A stretch of DNA of 64,000 nucleotides from an uncultured cyanobacterium (GCA_903903925.1 CAIVAU010000116.1:62001-126000), one strand, 5' to 3'. Shown: positions 7,732 through 18,859, numbered from the stretch's first letter. Notes: generated by a model not told the origin, from the sequence alone. A program made the numbers and translations.

Positions 7732-7873
7732 GGGTTTGAGTCTGCGTAGACGCGTTCCGGGCGCGTGCCTGTGACATCGCTGCTACCGCACTAGGTGATG
7801 CCACTAGTTACCTTAATGCCAACCAAGATCACCAAAAGTTGCCAAGAACCCATTTATCTTGTTAATCGACTTT
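7732..7873. other. Intergenic stretch between convergent genes
   Basis: It holds a GC-rich repeat (GCGTAGACGCGTTCCGGGCG around 7745) typical of dispersed cyanobacterial repeats. No gene is seen. Confidence 0.4.
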
Positions 7874-8242
7874 CTATTTTCGCGAAACGACTAATATGAT
7901 TCCAGCAACGATGAAGGTTAAACCTAGTAGGCGGATGAGGGTAATGGATTCTTTAAAGAGGAAGTAGCCTATTAGGACTGAGAACACGTAAACTAGTGAT
8001 GCTGATGGGGCTGCGATGCTCAGGTTGACTCTTGTTAGGAGGAGGATGTAGGCTATGGCTCCTAAACCGTAGCAAGCTAGTCCGATTAAGAGTTCGGGGG
8101 TTGTGATGATGCTGAGAATTTGATTAACAGCATTTGATACATTGACTTTGCCTAACTTCAGTGCGCCGATTTTTAAGAATAATTGCCCTGTTACACTGGC
8201 TGCAACTGATACCAGTAGTAAAATAAATTCTTGCAGAGTCAT
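7874..8242 (-). CDS. SMR/EamA-like small membrane transporter or flippase
   Basis: A 122-residue protein with four hydrophobic spans and the small multidrug resistance / EamA topology; the third span region has SASLVYVFSVLIGYFLFKES, typical of the family. ArnE/ArnF-like members of this family move polyprenyl-linked sugars across the membrane. It starts 4 bases after the stop of the GT2 glycosyltransferase gene, a pairing seen in sugar-lipid modification systems, so a flippase role for the GT2 product is a reasonable inference rather than drug efflux. Confidence 0.75.
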   Translation of the reverse strand: MTLQEFILLLVSVAASVTGQLFLKIGALKLGKVNVSNAVNQILSIITTPELLIGLACYGLGAIAYILLLTRVNLSIAAPSASLVYVFSVLIGYFLFKESITLIRLLGLTFIVAGIILVVSRK

Positions 8243-8246
8243 ATCA

Positions 8247-9230
8247 CTAAAACGATGAGTGGCTAGGGGGTTTAGGCGTTAGTATTGCTGATGCTTTTAC
8301 ACCTCCACTTTCTTTGACGGTATAAATAGGACGCCCTTTTACTTCTTCATAGATACGACCAATGTATTCGCCTAAAATCCCAATACAAAATAGTTGGACA
8401 GATCCTAAGAAAAAGAGGGCAATTGTAATTAGTGTGAAGCCAATTAATGGAGACGCTGGATCGAACAAGCGCCAATACAGCACTAGAATGATCATGAATA
8501 GTGCTAAGGCTGCTGATAGTATTCCTAGATAGGTGGCAAGTCTTAATGGAACTTTGGACAGGGAAATCATTCCGTTAACTGCTAAAGCCCATGACTTACC
8601 AAAGGTATATTTCTCTTTACCAGCGAAGCGGGGGTCTCGTTCAAAATGTACGGCTGTTTGACGGAAACCGACCCAAGCTCTTAAGCCGCGAATATAGCGG
8701 TTGCGTTCTGGCATTGCATTGAGGACATCGACGACTTGCCGATCCATGAGGCAAAAATCACCTGTGTCGGGTGGTATATCTACGTCAGCTAGGAGCCGCA
8801 GTACTCTATAGAAGACGTAGGCTGTCAAGCGTTTGAGCCAACTTTCTTGTTTGCGACTTAGACGTTGGGCATAGACGACTTGATAGCCTTGTCCCCATTT
8901 TTCAATCATGGCTAAAATGAGTTCTGGGGGGTCTTGGAGATCGGCGTCCATGACGATGACGATTTTGCCTTGAACAAAGTTCAGCCCAGCTGTGACGGCG
9001 ATTTGATGACCAAAGTTTCGCGCAAAACTTAGATAACTTACCCGTTGATCGCGCTGGTGGAGTTCGCGGATCATCATGAGAGAGCGATCGCGACTCCCAT
9101 CGTCAATCAAAATTAACTCTGTCTCGCCGTCTAGTTGTGCCATAACATCAGCGATCCGCCGATACATTTCTGTAATGCTATCTTCTTCGTTATATATTGG
9201 TATAACTATAGAGTAGATTGGCTTGGTCAC
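8247..9230 (-). CDS. GtrB/DPM1-like GT2 glycosyltransferase
   Basis: A 327-residue family 2 glycosyltransferase. It shows the N-terminal [13 protein letters not shown] nucleotide-binding motif, the DAD metal motif (Asp95 and Asp97 in [10 protein letters not shown]), and a C-terminal pair of membrane helices (about 230-290) followed by [18 protein letters not shown]. This is the layout of polyprenyl-phosphate glucosyl- or mannosyltransferases such as GtrB. The product would be a polyprenyl-phosphate sugar facing the cytoplasm. The flippase-like gene follows after 4 bases, and PIG-V and DUF2079 enzymes nearby are possible users of the donor. Confidence 0.85.
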   Translation of the reverse strand: MTKPIYSIVIPIYNEEDSITEMYRRIADVMAQLDGETELILIDDGSRDRSLMMIRELHQRDQRVSYLSFARNFGHQIAVTAGLNFVQGKIVIVMDADLQDPPELILAMIEKWGQGYQVVYAQRLSRKQESWLKRLTAYVFYRVLRLLADVDIPPDTGDFCLMDRQVVDVLNAMPERNRYIRGLRAWVGFRQTAVHFERDPRFAGKEKYTFGKSWALAVNGMISLSKVPLRLATYLGILSAALALFMIILVLYWRLFDPASPLIGFTLITIALFFLGSVQLFCIGILGEYIGRIYEEVKGRPIYTVKESGGVKASAILTPKPPSHSSF

Positions 9231-9296
9231 AGTTATTGCCTATATAAATCAAGCACTCCTGACTTTAAATGGTAATACGCATTTGAGCATCCACTT

Positions 9297-10046
9297 TCAT
9301 GACTTTGATGGATTTTTCTGTGCTAAAACTAAGACAGAGACACCAAAGGGAAGGCTGAAGCGATCCATTAAGTAGCGTTCGCTGGCAAACAAGAGACTCA
9401 AAAAGCGATTGATAGGTTTTGGCGGCAAAAGTAGATCATTGCTATCTCCAGAACTTGTATCGATTCGTAACAATTTTTTCAAGCTGCGTACACCGGCAAC
9501 TATGGGAAACAGAAAAGTGTTAAAGTAGCTGCTATAATGCACAGCGTAGCCAGCCTGACTCACAACTTGCTTCAAACCTTTCAATACATAGCGACGTTTG
9601 TGGTGGTTGATGTCATCGTGCCCGCTCCATAAGAACTGGTATGCAGGAACTGTGACTAACAACCAACCTCCTGGCTTTAATCTTGAATGTAATGCCAAGA
9701 GTGCCGCCAGATCATCATCCAGATGTTCCAAAATATCTAGCATCAGGATCAGGTCATACTGATCAGTGAAAGGAATGTTATCAGGCAAACTGCCCAACTG
9801 CACCTGAACGATTTGTCGCTGATTGGCGAGGTTGCAGGCAATTTCATCTAACTCCATGGCAGAAAGTTTGCCGTGACGGGCTAACATTCTGAGGTTACCA
9901 CCGGTACCACAACCAGCTTCTAGAATTTTTGAGTTGTGCGATAGATTCAGTTTACGAATCACTTGGTCTAAAATTAAGCGGCGACCCACAAACCACCAAT
10001 GCTGATCTTCAACGGATGCATACTGTAGGTAAAAGTCTTTATCCAT
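9297..10046 (-). CDS. Class I SAM-dependent methyltransferase
   Basis: A 249-residue methyltransferase. The SAM-binding motif I is ILEAGCGTGGNLRML, followed by LDEIACNLA and the LILMLDILEHLDDD motif and then LKPGGWLLVTVPAYQFLWS. The N-terminus DFYLQYASVEDQHWWFVGRR is common in methyltransferases of polysaccharide clusters. I chose ATG 10046; a longer frame from 10229 would run back across the promoter region of the divergent gene at 10104. Its 3' end has been copied to 2171-2306. Confidence 0.8.
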   Translation of the reverse strand: MDKDFYLQYASVEDQHWWFVGRRLILDQVIRKLNLSHNSKILEAGCGTGGNLRMLARHGKLSAMELDEIACNLANQRQIVQVQLGSLPDNIPFTDQYDLILMLDILEHLDDDLAALLALHSRLKPGGWLLVTVPAYQFLWSGHDDINHHKRRYVLKGLKQVVSQAGYAVHYSSYFNTFLFPIVAGVRSLKKLLRIDTSSGDSNDLLLPPKPINRFLSLLFASERYLMDRFSLPFGVSVLVLAQKNPSKS

Positions 10047-10103
10047 AAAATATGACTTACTTAAAGCACAACAGCGAACCAATACCCCATTTAGATCAAA
10101 ATT

Positions 10104-11270
10104 ATGGCACACGTAACGAACAAAGAAATTACGTTTATCCTCAAAGATGCTCAATCTCGTACAAAGTCTATTAGTTCGCCGAGAGAGCATGGTGAAATGC
10201 GTTATGTTCTCAGTTGCTATTACTGGCAATATGGTAGCGGAGAATTAGCGCAATACGCAAATTTATTACTTGGAACAATTAACAAAGAGCCATTGTATCA
10301 ATTCTTGAAATCTCTCGATTCTACCATTACTAAAACCTTGAATAAAGAGCAAATGTTGGGGTTAGTTCAAAAATTGAACAAAGTAAAAGTTCGTAAATGG
10401 TTGAAAGAAGAAATTATCCCAACACTGGAAATGTCGATAGTCGTCTTTGAAGCAATTTTCGCTATTTCCAGAAGTCACCGAAGACGGTTGCAAGAGACTG
10501 AGGGAGTTTTACCCATTGTCCGATGGGGTAGTAACAAATACGGTCAGTACCCGATTTTATCGATGAAAGGGGTTTTAGCATTGCTCAAAGCTATGCCGGA
10601 AGTATTGGAAGAGATCAGGGTGTTTGCTGATGAAAAATTAGCAAAAGAAATGGCGAGGGAAGCTGTAAGGAAAGAGCGTCAGTTATCGGCTAGACGACAG
10701 TTTGAAGAGATTTTTGACTCTCTTGATCCAAAGTATAACTCTATTAAAGATGACCACTACTTAAAAAGGCTCATTACAAATGAGGATTACCTTGACGCTG
10801 TTAAGCAAGTGGAGAATCTGTTACGAGAAGTTGACAAAGCTGAGGCAAAAAGGAAAAATGCCGAGTTATTGGATTTACAGAAGAAACAGGCGATCGCCAA
10901 CAAATCTAACTTTATCTCCCCCAAAAATTCAGCAGTTACCAGGCTGCTGGAATGGCTTAACAAAGAAGATCTAGATTTGTTTGTGGTCACGAAAGATATA
11001 GTTTCCTACAACCCAAAAATCCTGAAAGATGCTGCTGTGCATGAAATTTGCAGCTTAATTCTAGAGTCTAAAAGCTTAGGCGCACCCAACCAAAAACGGT
11101 GGAAAGTTCAAGGAAATATCAGGGAACAGGCTAATAATTTGATTGAAGATTTAGAGGATGCTATTTACTCTCATCCCTTATTTTGTGCACCTGTTGAAGA
11201 GTTGGTAGAAACGATTGAAATCGCTGATGTTGAATCAACGGTGCTTCCGCAGAATCTGGTTACACAATAG
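10104..11270 (+). CDS. Orphan protein, 388 aa, charged and helical
   Basis: I do not recognise this family. The protein is rich in Lys and Glu, has no signal peptide or membrane span, and its middle (about residues 190-270) looks like coiled coil (ARREQF-like and LREVDKAEAKRKNAELLDLQ). A conserved-looking block VLPIVRWGSNKYGQYP lies near residue 140. It is divergent from the methyltransferase with 57 bases between starts. Its stop TAG is followed at once by a run of GGGGAGT-type repeats. It stands out among the surface-glycan genes around it. Confidence 0.6.
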   Translation: MAHVTNKEITFILKDAQSRTKSISSPREHGEMRYVLSCYYWQYGSGELAQYANLLLGTINKEPLYQFLKSLDSTITKTLNKEQMLGLVQKLNKVKVRKWLKEEIIPTLEMSIVVFEAIFAISRSHRRRLQETEGVLPIVRWGSNKYGQYPILSMKGVLALLKAMPEVLEEIRVFADEKLAKEMAREAVRKERQLSARRQFEEIFDSLDPKYNSIKDDHYLKRLITNEDYLDAVKQVENLLREVDKAEAKRKNAELLDLQKKQAIANKSNFISPKNSAVTRLLEWLNKEDLDLFVVTKDIVSYNPKILKDAAVHEICSLILESKSLGAPNQKRWKVQGNIREQANNLIEDLEDAIYSHPLFCAPVEELVETIEIADVESTVLPQNLVTQ

Positions 11271-11520
11271 GGGGGTGGGGAGTGGGGAGTAGGGAATGAG
11301 GGTAAAATTGACTCGCCTCGAATAAGCCATTGAACCAGTTTGCAGCATGGACAGGGGAATTCTGAGCAATCCACGGATAATAGAACTTACGCACTGTACA
11401 AATTGAACATCATGACCCCGAGTACTATTGTAATCCAATCTGCTTTATTATACAAAGAACCTTATTTGGCAGAAATATCAATTGCCTCGTTAAAGCTGGT
11501 ATAGCAGATCAATAGTAGTT
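11271..11520. other. Intergenic stretch with repeats
   Basis: It begins with GGGGAGT units (11271-11300). At 11381-11410 a 30-bp segment starting TAGAACTTACGCACTGTACA is shared with 46715-46744. No gene is seen. Confidence 0.5.
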
Positions 11521-13183
<1,663 letters not shown>

Positions 13184-13390
13184 ATATGGCAAACGGCTAA
13201 TAGGTAGACTTTTGCGTTGTTTGTAGTGAGGACTTCAGTCCTCAAAAAGGGTAAGGAAAAATTGCCATTGGCAGTTATGTCCAAGTAAAGCTTTCAACCG
13301 TTCTTAGTATAGGAGTTAGGGGGGATAAAAATCTGCGGAAAATCACCCATCAGATTTTATAGTGGATTTGGCGTTGATTATTAAAATATT
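13184..13390. other. Intergenic stretch before dxr with palindrome
   Basis: The palindrome TGAGGACTTCAGTCCTCA lies at 13227-13244; it is a dispersed hairpin rather than a clear terminator, as no T-run follows. The rest is AT-rich leader of dxr. Confidence 0.5.
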
Positions 13391-14569
13391 GTGAAAGCAA
13401 TTACTCTTCTTGGTTCTACTGGCTCTATTGGTACTCAGACTTTAGATATTGTGACTCAGTACCCGGAGCAGTTTCGGATTGTGGGATTGGCTTCTGGGAA
13501 TAATGTGGAAATGTTGGCTGCTCAGATTCGGCAGTTTCGACCAGATATAGCAGCAATTTGCGCAGAAGAGAAATTGCCAATACTCAAAGAAGCAATTAAA
13601 GACCTTGATCCCCAACCAATTATTCTGGGGGGTGACGCGGGAGTGATAGAAGTTGCTCGCTACGGTGATGCTGAAACTGTTGTCACGGGTATTGTTGGTT
13701 GTGCTGGGTTGCTACCGACGATCGCCGCTATTAAAGCTGGTAAGGATATCGCCTTAGCAAACAAAGAAACTTTAATTGCTGGGGGACCTGTTGTTTTACC
13801 CCTAGTTGAAAAACATGGAGTCAAATTATTACCTGCTGACTCGGAACATTCTGCCATATTTCAGTGCCTACAGGGTGTGCCAAAGAATGGTTTGCGGCGG
13901 ATTTTGCTAACCGCCTCTGGAGGTGCATTCCGGGATTGGGCAACAGAAAAGTTAACAGAAGTTACAGTCGCTGATGCTCTGAAGCATCCGAACTGGTCCA
14001 TGGGGCGTAAAATCACAGTAGACTCTGCCACTTTGATGAACAAGGGATTAGAGGTGATTGAGGCTCACTTCCTCTTTGGTTTAGATTACGACAAGATCGA
14101 TATTGTCATTCATCCCCAAAGCATTATTCACTCACTGATTGAACTGCAAGATACCTCTGTCTTAGCCCAACTTGGTTGGCCTGATATGCGCTTACCCTTA
14201 CTTTATGCTTTGTCTTGGCCGGAGCGCATCTACACTGATTGGAAACAACTAGATTTAGTTAAAGCTGGAGATTTAACTTTCCGTGAACCAGATCACGCGA
14301 AATACCCTTGTATGAAATTAGCTTATGCAGCAGGTCGGGCTGGCGGTTCAATGCCATGTGTGTTGAATGCAGCAAATGAACAAGCCGTGGCTTTGTTTTT
14401 GTCGGAAAAAATCAGGTTTTTAGATATACCTCGGTGTATTGAATGGGTGTGCGATCGCCACCAAAATAATAACCATCCAAACCCTTCGTTAGAAGACATT
14501 ATAGCAGCCGATCAATGGGCAAGACAGGAAGTTTTAGCTGCAAGTAAGTCATTGGTTGTTAGTTGCTAG
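13391..14569 (+). CDS. dxr: 1-deoxy-D-xylulose 5-phosphate reductoisomerase
   Basis: The enzyme converts DXP to methylerythritol 4-phosphate with NADPH, the committed step of the MEP isoprenoid pathway in the cytoplasm. The 392-residue product has the N-terminal Rossmann motif [15 protein letters not shown], the metal-site motif [15 protein letters not shown], the substrate-loop motifs [10 protein letters not shown] and [20 protein letters not shown], and [11 protein letters not shown]. Length is as usual for the family. The start is GTG 13391, which places the Rossmann motif at the normal distance from the N-terminus. It is transcribed alone. Confidence 0.97.
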   Translation: MKAITLLGSTGSIGTQTLDIVTQYPEQFRIVGLASGNNVEMLAAQIRQFRPDIAAICAEEKLPILKEAIKDLDPQPIILGGDAGVIEVARYGDAETVVTGIVGCAGLLPTIAAIKAGKDIALANKETLIAGGPVVLPLVEKHGVKLLPADSEHSAIFQCLQGVPKNGLRRILLTASGGAFRDWATEKLTEVTVADALKHPNWSMGRKITVDSATLMNKGLEVIEAHFLFGLDYDKIDIVIHPQSIIHSLIELQDTSVLAQLGWPDMRLPLLYALSWPERIYTDWKQLDLVKAGDLTFREPDHAKYPCMKLAYAAGRAGGSMPCVLNAANEQAVALFLSEKIRFLDIPRCIEWVCDRHQNNNHPNPSLEDIIAADQWARQEVLAASKSLVVSC

Positions 14570-14630
14570 TTGTTGAAAGGGACCCACTGGCGGCGCACCA
14601 CCCATTATGAAGGTCAGAAACACACTCCTA

Positions 14631-14658
14631 TAAGGGTGGGGAGACCCCGCCCCTACAC
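14631..14658 (-). repeat. 28-bp GC-rich palindromic dispersed repeat, copy 1
   Basis: The segment with core GGGGAGACCCCGCCCCTAC is the reverse complement of 19864-19891 over all 28 bases. It lies in the gap between dxr and the thioesterase gene. Confidence 0.8.
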
Positions 14659-14666
14659 ACTCCCAA

Positions 14667-15179
14667 TCACCAATCCCCAATCCCCATTGATGTTGAAAGC
14701 CGTGATAAGACATCCTTGACACTTGCAGGGAGCTGACGCATGATTTTGCCTCTTTCACGATCTACTGCCACAAGTGTTACCTTGGCAGTTACATATGACA
14801 CTTGCCTATCCGGTGATTCAATTACATAATCCCATTTGATTCGGACACCAGTCACTTCTGCCATACGCGCTTTTACCACCGCTGTTTTACCTAACTGAAG
14901 TGAATGGTGATAACGCACTGACAGTTCTACCACTGGTAAATCACAGCCTAAAGCCACTAAATCAGCAAAATCAATACCTATTGAGCGCAAGCACTCTACC
15001 CGCGCTTCTTCCATCCAAGTAATGTAGGAACCGTGCCAGACAATGCCAGCATAGTCGGTATGATGAGGCTGAGCTCTTACAGGATATTCAAACCAATTTT
15101 CTAACAGCCGACCTGACGAATTGTCAAGGGCGCTAGTGGGCGGAAGTTGTGGTTGATTTAGTAGTTGTTCTTCAGACAT
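14667..15179 (-). CDS. Hotdog-fold acyl-CoA thioesterase (4HBT/YbgC type)
   Basis: A 170-residue protein with the hotdog thioesterase motif HHTDYAGIVWHGSYITWMEE, where the Asp is the catalytic residue of the 4-hydroxybenzoyl-CoA thioesterase class, then VELSVRYHHSLQLG. It hydrolyses an acyl-CoA; the substrate cannot be told. A role as the DHNA-CoA thioesterase of phylloquinone synthesis is possible but not shown. The last residues (SMGIGDW) and the TGA stop are read from a GGGGATT repeat at 14667-14690, so the C-terminal tail is repeat-derived. Confidence 0.8.
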   Translation of the reverse strand: MSEEQLLNQPQLPPTSALDNSSGRLLENWFEYPVRAQPHHTDYAGIVWHGSYITWMEEARVECLRSIGIDFADLVALGCDLPVVELSVRYHHSLQLGKTAVVKARMAEVTGVRIKWDYVIESPDRQVSYVTAKVTLVAVDRERGKIMRQLPASVKDVLSRLSTSMGIGDW

Positions 15180-15625
15180 ATTTCAAGTTTCTTCGGATGG
15201 CATTGCCAGTAGCCACCCTCATCTTCAAGGGTTTTTGGCATATTCCTTATAATATAAGCTACCTGTTTGATCTACAAAATCAACCAGTGTGAGCAATTTT
15301 TTCTATAAGCATTGTCTGTTAGGAGTCAGGAGTAGGAGAGGTGTCTGTTCCATTCATGACGGGTGGACCGCTTGCGTTCGTCAAAAGTCAAAAGTCACTC
15401 ATAATTGTATTTTGGGCTTTTGCGCCATTTTGAATGGTATGTTTATTTACGCCGCGCTGTACTAGATCTTAAGACAAGCACAAATTGCTCGAAATTGTTG
15501 GGAAATGTTCCATCTTTGGTCATCAGTAAGGCAGTCCAAATGAAAAAAATTTTACCGCCAAGCATAAAAATGTTTTTCTTCCCCTGCTCCCTGCTAAGAG
15601 CTCCCTGCTCCCTCTTTCACTGTGA
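15180..15625. other. Gene-free stretch with dispersed repeats
   Basis: It contains an AGGAGTC pair near 15319, TCAAAAGTCAAAAGTCA near 15379, and GGGAGCA-type units (reverse strand) at 15583-15615. A short frame near 15405-15456 reads CILGFCAILNGMFIYAALY and stops at TAG; it looks like a gene remnant. No intact gene is seen. Confidence 0.4.
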
Positions 15626-15967
15626 TCACCGCTTGGCGAGGGTTTTATGACCTGTAGAGGTTTGTATAGGGTGCTTGATAATATTGGCAAGTTCCTGTAA
15701 CTGGGTGACCGCCTCTGCACCCTCTAACTTCATTAGTTCGCGGTCATCCCGCATCTCCGTCCATGTGATCCCGTAATCGGATACTAGAAACCGGATCAGG
15801 TGGTTATCTGCCAAACTCACCATAAATGAAGCACTGTTCATTTGGTCGCCGCATGTGTAGCAAGACGCAGGATAACCACGTCGTTCTAAAACTATCGCCA
15901 AGGCTTGCAGGTTCATCACCAAGTCTTGAACGAATTGCCGATGTTGTTGCGCTAATCTCAGAAACAC
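15626..15967 (-). CDS. Conserved cyanobacterial hypothetical protein, 113 aa
   Basis: A soluble 113-residue protein with FVQDLVMNLQALAIVLERRG at the N-terminus and a CYTC pair (PASCYTCGDQ) followed by SASFMVSLADNHLIRFLVSD. I take it as a conserved cyanobacterial small protein on its composition and clean frame, but no function is known. The start used is ATG 15967. The two Cys could bind a metal, but only one pair is present. Confidence 0.6.
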   Translation of the reverse strand: MFLRLAQQHRQFVQDLVMNLQALAIVLERRGYPASCYTCGDQMNSASFMVSLADNHLIRFLVSDYGITWTEMRDDRELMKLEGAEAVTQLQELANIIKHPIQTSTGHKTLAKR

Positions 15968-16664
15968 GTTATTCCTCCGAACACCACAGTCATTTGATTC
16001 TCTTTTATATTTTTTTTAGATTTTCTCGTCAACTGGTATTGTAGACTATCCATTACAATCCCTAGACATACTTTGATCTTTTACTTGGCTACCTTGCTTA
16101 CGGTAGTGGAAATCCCTTTTGCGTGTCGTATCAAATTATTCAGTTTGGAGATTGGAAGTATCAGACAGAATTGTTAAATTTAACATTTTCTTCAGATTTT
16201 TCTGTCAGAGTAGATGGTAGATGCAAGTGATCCGTTTTAAGAGTAACGCATATTGGGTGCAAGTCAACCAGAAAAAAAATACATATTGCATCTTTCTTTC
16301 GCGATTTATAGCTAAATTAGCGATCCCCAATGGCTGTAACGCCTTCACACGTTGTTTTAAGCGGATTTCAGGAAAAAGTTAGCTTATCGGTATTCAAAAA
16401 AAGATTAGATTGCACCCGAATTTTGGGGGATTTGGCTGAATTTCTCCTGTATCTTTCAAGTTTGGTAAATGACCTGAGCAAGTTGAAATTTTTTTTGACA
16501 CCGTGACTGCAGTACGGGAAATTCCCCTAATTCAGAACCCTAGGTATAAAATCGCAATTGTTTGACTTATCACTGACCATAACTAACCTAAGGAAAGTCG
16601 TGTTGCCATTTCGGCAGTATTTTCACGAAGCTACCTTAAAAGGTATTAATTGTTACTTTTTTGT
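15968..16664. other. Long gene-poor region with two marginal small ORFs
   Basis: About 700 bases without a convincing gene. A 58-codon frame at 16330-16506 (+) begins MAVTPSHVVLSGFQEKVSLS but has no ribosome binding site. A 22-codon frame at 16602-16670 (+) starts GTG after AAGGAAAG and reads MLPFRQYFHEATLKG. The size and AT-rich character leave room for a small RNA or a long 5' leader, but I recognise none. Confidence 0.35.
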
Positions 16665-16707
16665 TTAAAAATAAAAAAGACAGATGGGTAACCAAGCTGT
16701 CTTTTTT
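16665..16707 (-). terminator. Rho-independent terminator of the DUF2839 gene
   Basis: A perfect 11-bp stem (AAAAAAGACAG at 16673-16683 with CTGTCTTTTTT at 16697-16707) is followed on the minus strand by a T-rich run. It lies 24 bases past the stop of the DUF2839 gene. Confidence 0.85.
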
Positions 16708-16730
16708 GAGAAAGGTTTCCAATCGTGCGT

Positions 16731-16943
16731 TTAGACAACCTTCCACCAACCAAGAGCTGGACCAATAAAACGGATTGTTACCCAAATTGCAACCATCAGA
16801 TAAATGCCAGTCCAGGCACCACGAGTTGTCCATTTTACGAAGAGTTCTGCTTGAGTTTTGGTAATTGGAACCCAAGGCATGATCCTCTCTTCTTGACCGT
16901 ATTTCTCCCCCAGTGAGGCTTTACGACGCTTTGCTTCGCCCAT
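16731..16943 (-). CDS. DUF2839 family membrane protein
   Basis: A 70-residue protein that opens with MGEAKRRKASLGEKYG and ends in one or two membrane segments with TIRFIGPALGWW, the DUF2839 pattern found in cyanobacteria. The basic N-terminus should face the cytoplasm. Function unknown. It is transcribed alone with its own strong terminator. Confidence 0.85.
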   Translation of the reverse strand: MGEAKRRKASLGEKYGQEERIMPWVPITKTQAELFVKWTTRGAWTGIYLMVAIWVTIRFIGPALGWWKVV

Positions 16944-17149
16944 ATTATTTCAATGTCCGTACTATGGGTTTAAGTAAATCTATTTAAAGCTATGCAATAA
17001 ATAGAAGTGTCTTTAATTTGCTTTTCATTTATCCTAGCTATAGGTTATTTTCACACACAATTTCCATATTTTGCAGAATTTTACTGAGATTTAAGGCTGC
17101 TCTGACATCTTGCACCTTCGATCTTAGAGGGGTGGTGGGCTTTAGCTCC

Positions 17150-18697
17150 TCATTCTTCTATAGAAAACAGGGTGGGATCAAGATAATCAATCCGTGCTAA
17201 GGGACTGAGGGCAGCTAGAACTTGGGCACCGTAACTACGCATCACCACACGGCTATCAAGCAAAGCAACGATGCCTTGATTTTCTCGCACCGGGGCGATC
17301 GCCCGTTGCAATTCATTTAAAGCGACTGGCAACAAGTACAAACGAAACCAATCCTGATGCGATCGCTTATGGTGAGCTACCCGACCAGCTACTAGAGGAT
17401 TTTCTAACGATGGTAGTGGTAAAGTCGCGATGACCAAAAGTTGAGGTGCAGGCAGGACTTTTTGATGCTCTCGCCAAAATTCCCACCCGCTGATCAAAAT
17501 ACCATTTTCATCCAAACAAGTTTTTTCTACCTGCACCCGTGAACCAAACTCAGAGGCAAGAATTGCCCCAACCTGAGATTTCAACGGCACATCTCCCACC
17601 AGCACGACTGTCAATCCCGACGTTGTAGCACTTAGACACACTAGTGTGCGAACTTTGTGAATAAATGCTGCTTGAAATTCCGGTGTGTTCGGTAGGGGAA
17701 ACTGGTAAGGTACGTACAGTTGAATTGCATCTGTTTGGCTATCCGAGGAAAACTTCAAGCAAGTCACCTCATCTAACCCCAGGCGTTGGCGGAACAGAGG
17801 AGCCTCAGTTTCTGATTCTAAGGCGCTGCCGATGAACACTACAGGTTGCCGACTCCATATTGGCGATAGTATTTTCCCTAATTCAATTGGGGCGCAGTGC
17901 AAAGAAAATAAACCTTGACGACGGGCGATCGTGGACCAGAGGAGGGGGGGAGTGTGGGGAGTGTGGGGGGAGATGGGGGAGAGTCTGTGTTGAAATATTT
18001 GCCAGAAGCGGGTCCAAGGATCGGGTAGGCTAGCGGGATGTAGCGCTGAGTAAAGACGGCTCAAAATCTCTTCTTCATCCAGGGAAATCAAATAACATTC
18101 GTAAGGATTCGCAGGATGCTGGAATAGTTCTCGTGTAAGTTGCACCCGAGAGGAACGAATGACCTCAGTTTTGTTTGGGTAAGCAAGCATCAGTTGATCC
18201 CAGTCATGTGCATCCAAACTTACAGTCAGCTGACTTCGCACCCAATCTTCCAGATCGTCAACCCCATCAATAATTGTGGGAATGCCATCTGGAAAATTAT
18301 CTGTTGAAGTTAACTGTGCTTGTAACCAAGCTTCGGGGGAAACTAGGAGGATTCCTTGGAATTCACCACGTGGCCAAACGTCGCCCGATCTGATCGGTTT
18401 GTTGACTTGCAGCCACTCTAGCAGCCGAGGAATTTCCACTTTCATCAAGCGTTGTTGTATGGCTTCAGGGGCAACAATAATTACAGGACCATGCCACATC
18501 AAAGCTGATGCCACAAAGCTGGTGCGATAACGCCCTTGATATCCACAAAGCGCCCCCACTTGAATTAAGGCGCTACGTCCCAGACGCAAGGCGCGGGCTA
18601 CCAACCTTGCCATCGTCAAATGATGGGGCCAGGAAGGGAACCCCGCCTGCGATCGCAGGAAGTTATGTAGTGACAAATGAACTTCTGCCTCAATCAC
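17150..18697 (-). CDS. Degenerate DinG/XPD-like helicase protein
   Basis: A 515-residue protein with the layout of cyanobacterial DinG-like helicases. The C-terminal half shows the motif VI-like run NELQRAIAPVRENQGIVALL followed by DSRV, and GILISGWEFWREH. The Walker A region appears as ALIQVGALCGYQGRYRTSF and lacks the Gly-Lys-Thr/Ser, and no DEAH box is evident, so ATPase activity is doubtful. Start GTG 18697 gives the usual MIEAEVHLSLHNFL opening; no ATG is available. Around residues 237-252 the protein contains SPHTPHTPP, read in frame from a 9-bp repeat array at 17940-17985. Confidence 0.65.
   Translation of the reverse strand: MIEAEVHLSLHNFLRSQAGFPSWPHHLTMARLVARALRLGRSALIQVGALCGYQGRYRTSFVASALMWHGPVIIVAPEAIQQRLMKVEIPRLLEWLQVNKPIRSGDVWPRGEFQGILLVSPEAWLQAQLTSTDNFPDGIPTIIDGVDDLEDWVRSQLTVSLDAHDWDQLMLAYPNKTEVIRSSRVQLTRELFQHPANPYECYLISLDEEEILSRLYSALHPASLPDPWTRFWQIFQHRLSPISPHTPHTPPLLWSTIARRQGLFSLHCAPIELGKILSPIWSRQPVVFIGSALESETEAPLFRQRLGLDEVTCLKFSSDSQTDAIQLYVPYQFPLPNTPEFQAAFIHKVRTLVCLSATTSGLTVVLVGDVPLKSQVGAILASEFGSRVQVEKTCLDENGILISGWEFWREHQKVLPAPQLLVIATLPLPSLENPLVAGRVAHHKRSHQDWFRLYLLPVALNELQRAIAPVRENQGIVALLDSRVVMRSYGAQVLAALSPLARIDYLDPTLFSIEE
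17940..17985 (+). repeat. 9-bp repeat array inside the DinG-like gene
   Basis: Units of GTGTGGGGA, the same as in intergenic regions (43231-43262), lie in frame in the coding sequence and encode PHT repeats on the minus strand. Confidence 0.8.
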
Positions 18698-18859
18698 ACG
18701 CTTTTTATCCCATTCAAAGTAATTTTTACTTGCAATCGCCCCATATTTATTATGTTGTTATTCGCTAGTCGTTAGTCACTCTGCTGTTAGTTGTTATATT
18801 AGCCACTAACGGCTGTACGCCCCTACTAACAACTAACCACTATCCAGTTACTCTCAATT

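Noticed and set aside
7580-7804. 74-codon minus-strand frame
   Set aside because: It is antisense to the 119-aa gene and runs into a GC-rich repeat; composition is not protein-like.
10047-10229. Longer N-terminus for the methyltransferase
   Set aside because: It would overlap the divergent gene start at 10104 and add residues not typical of the family.
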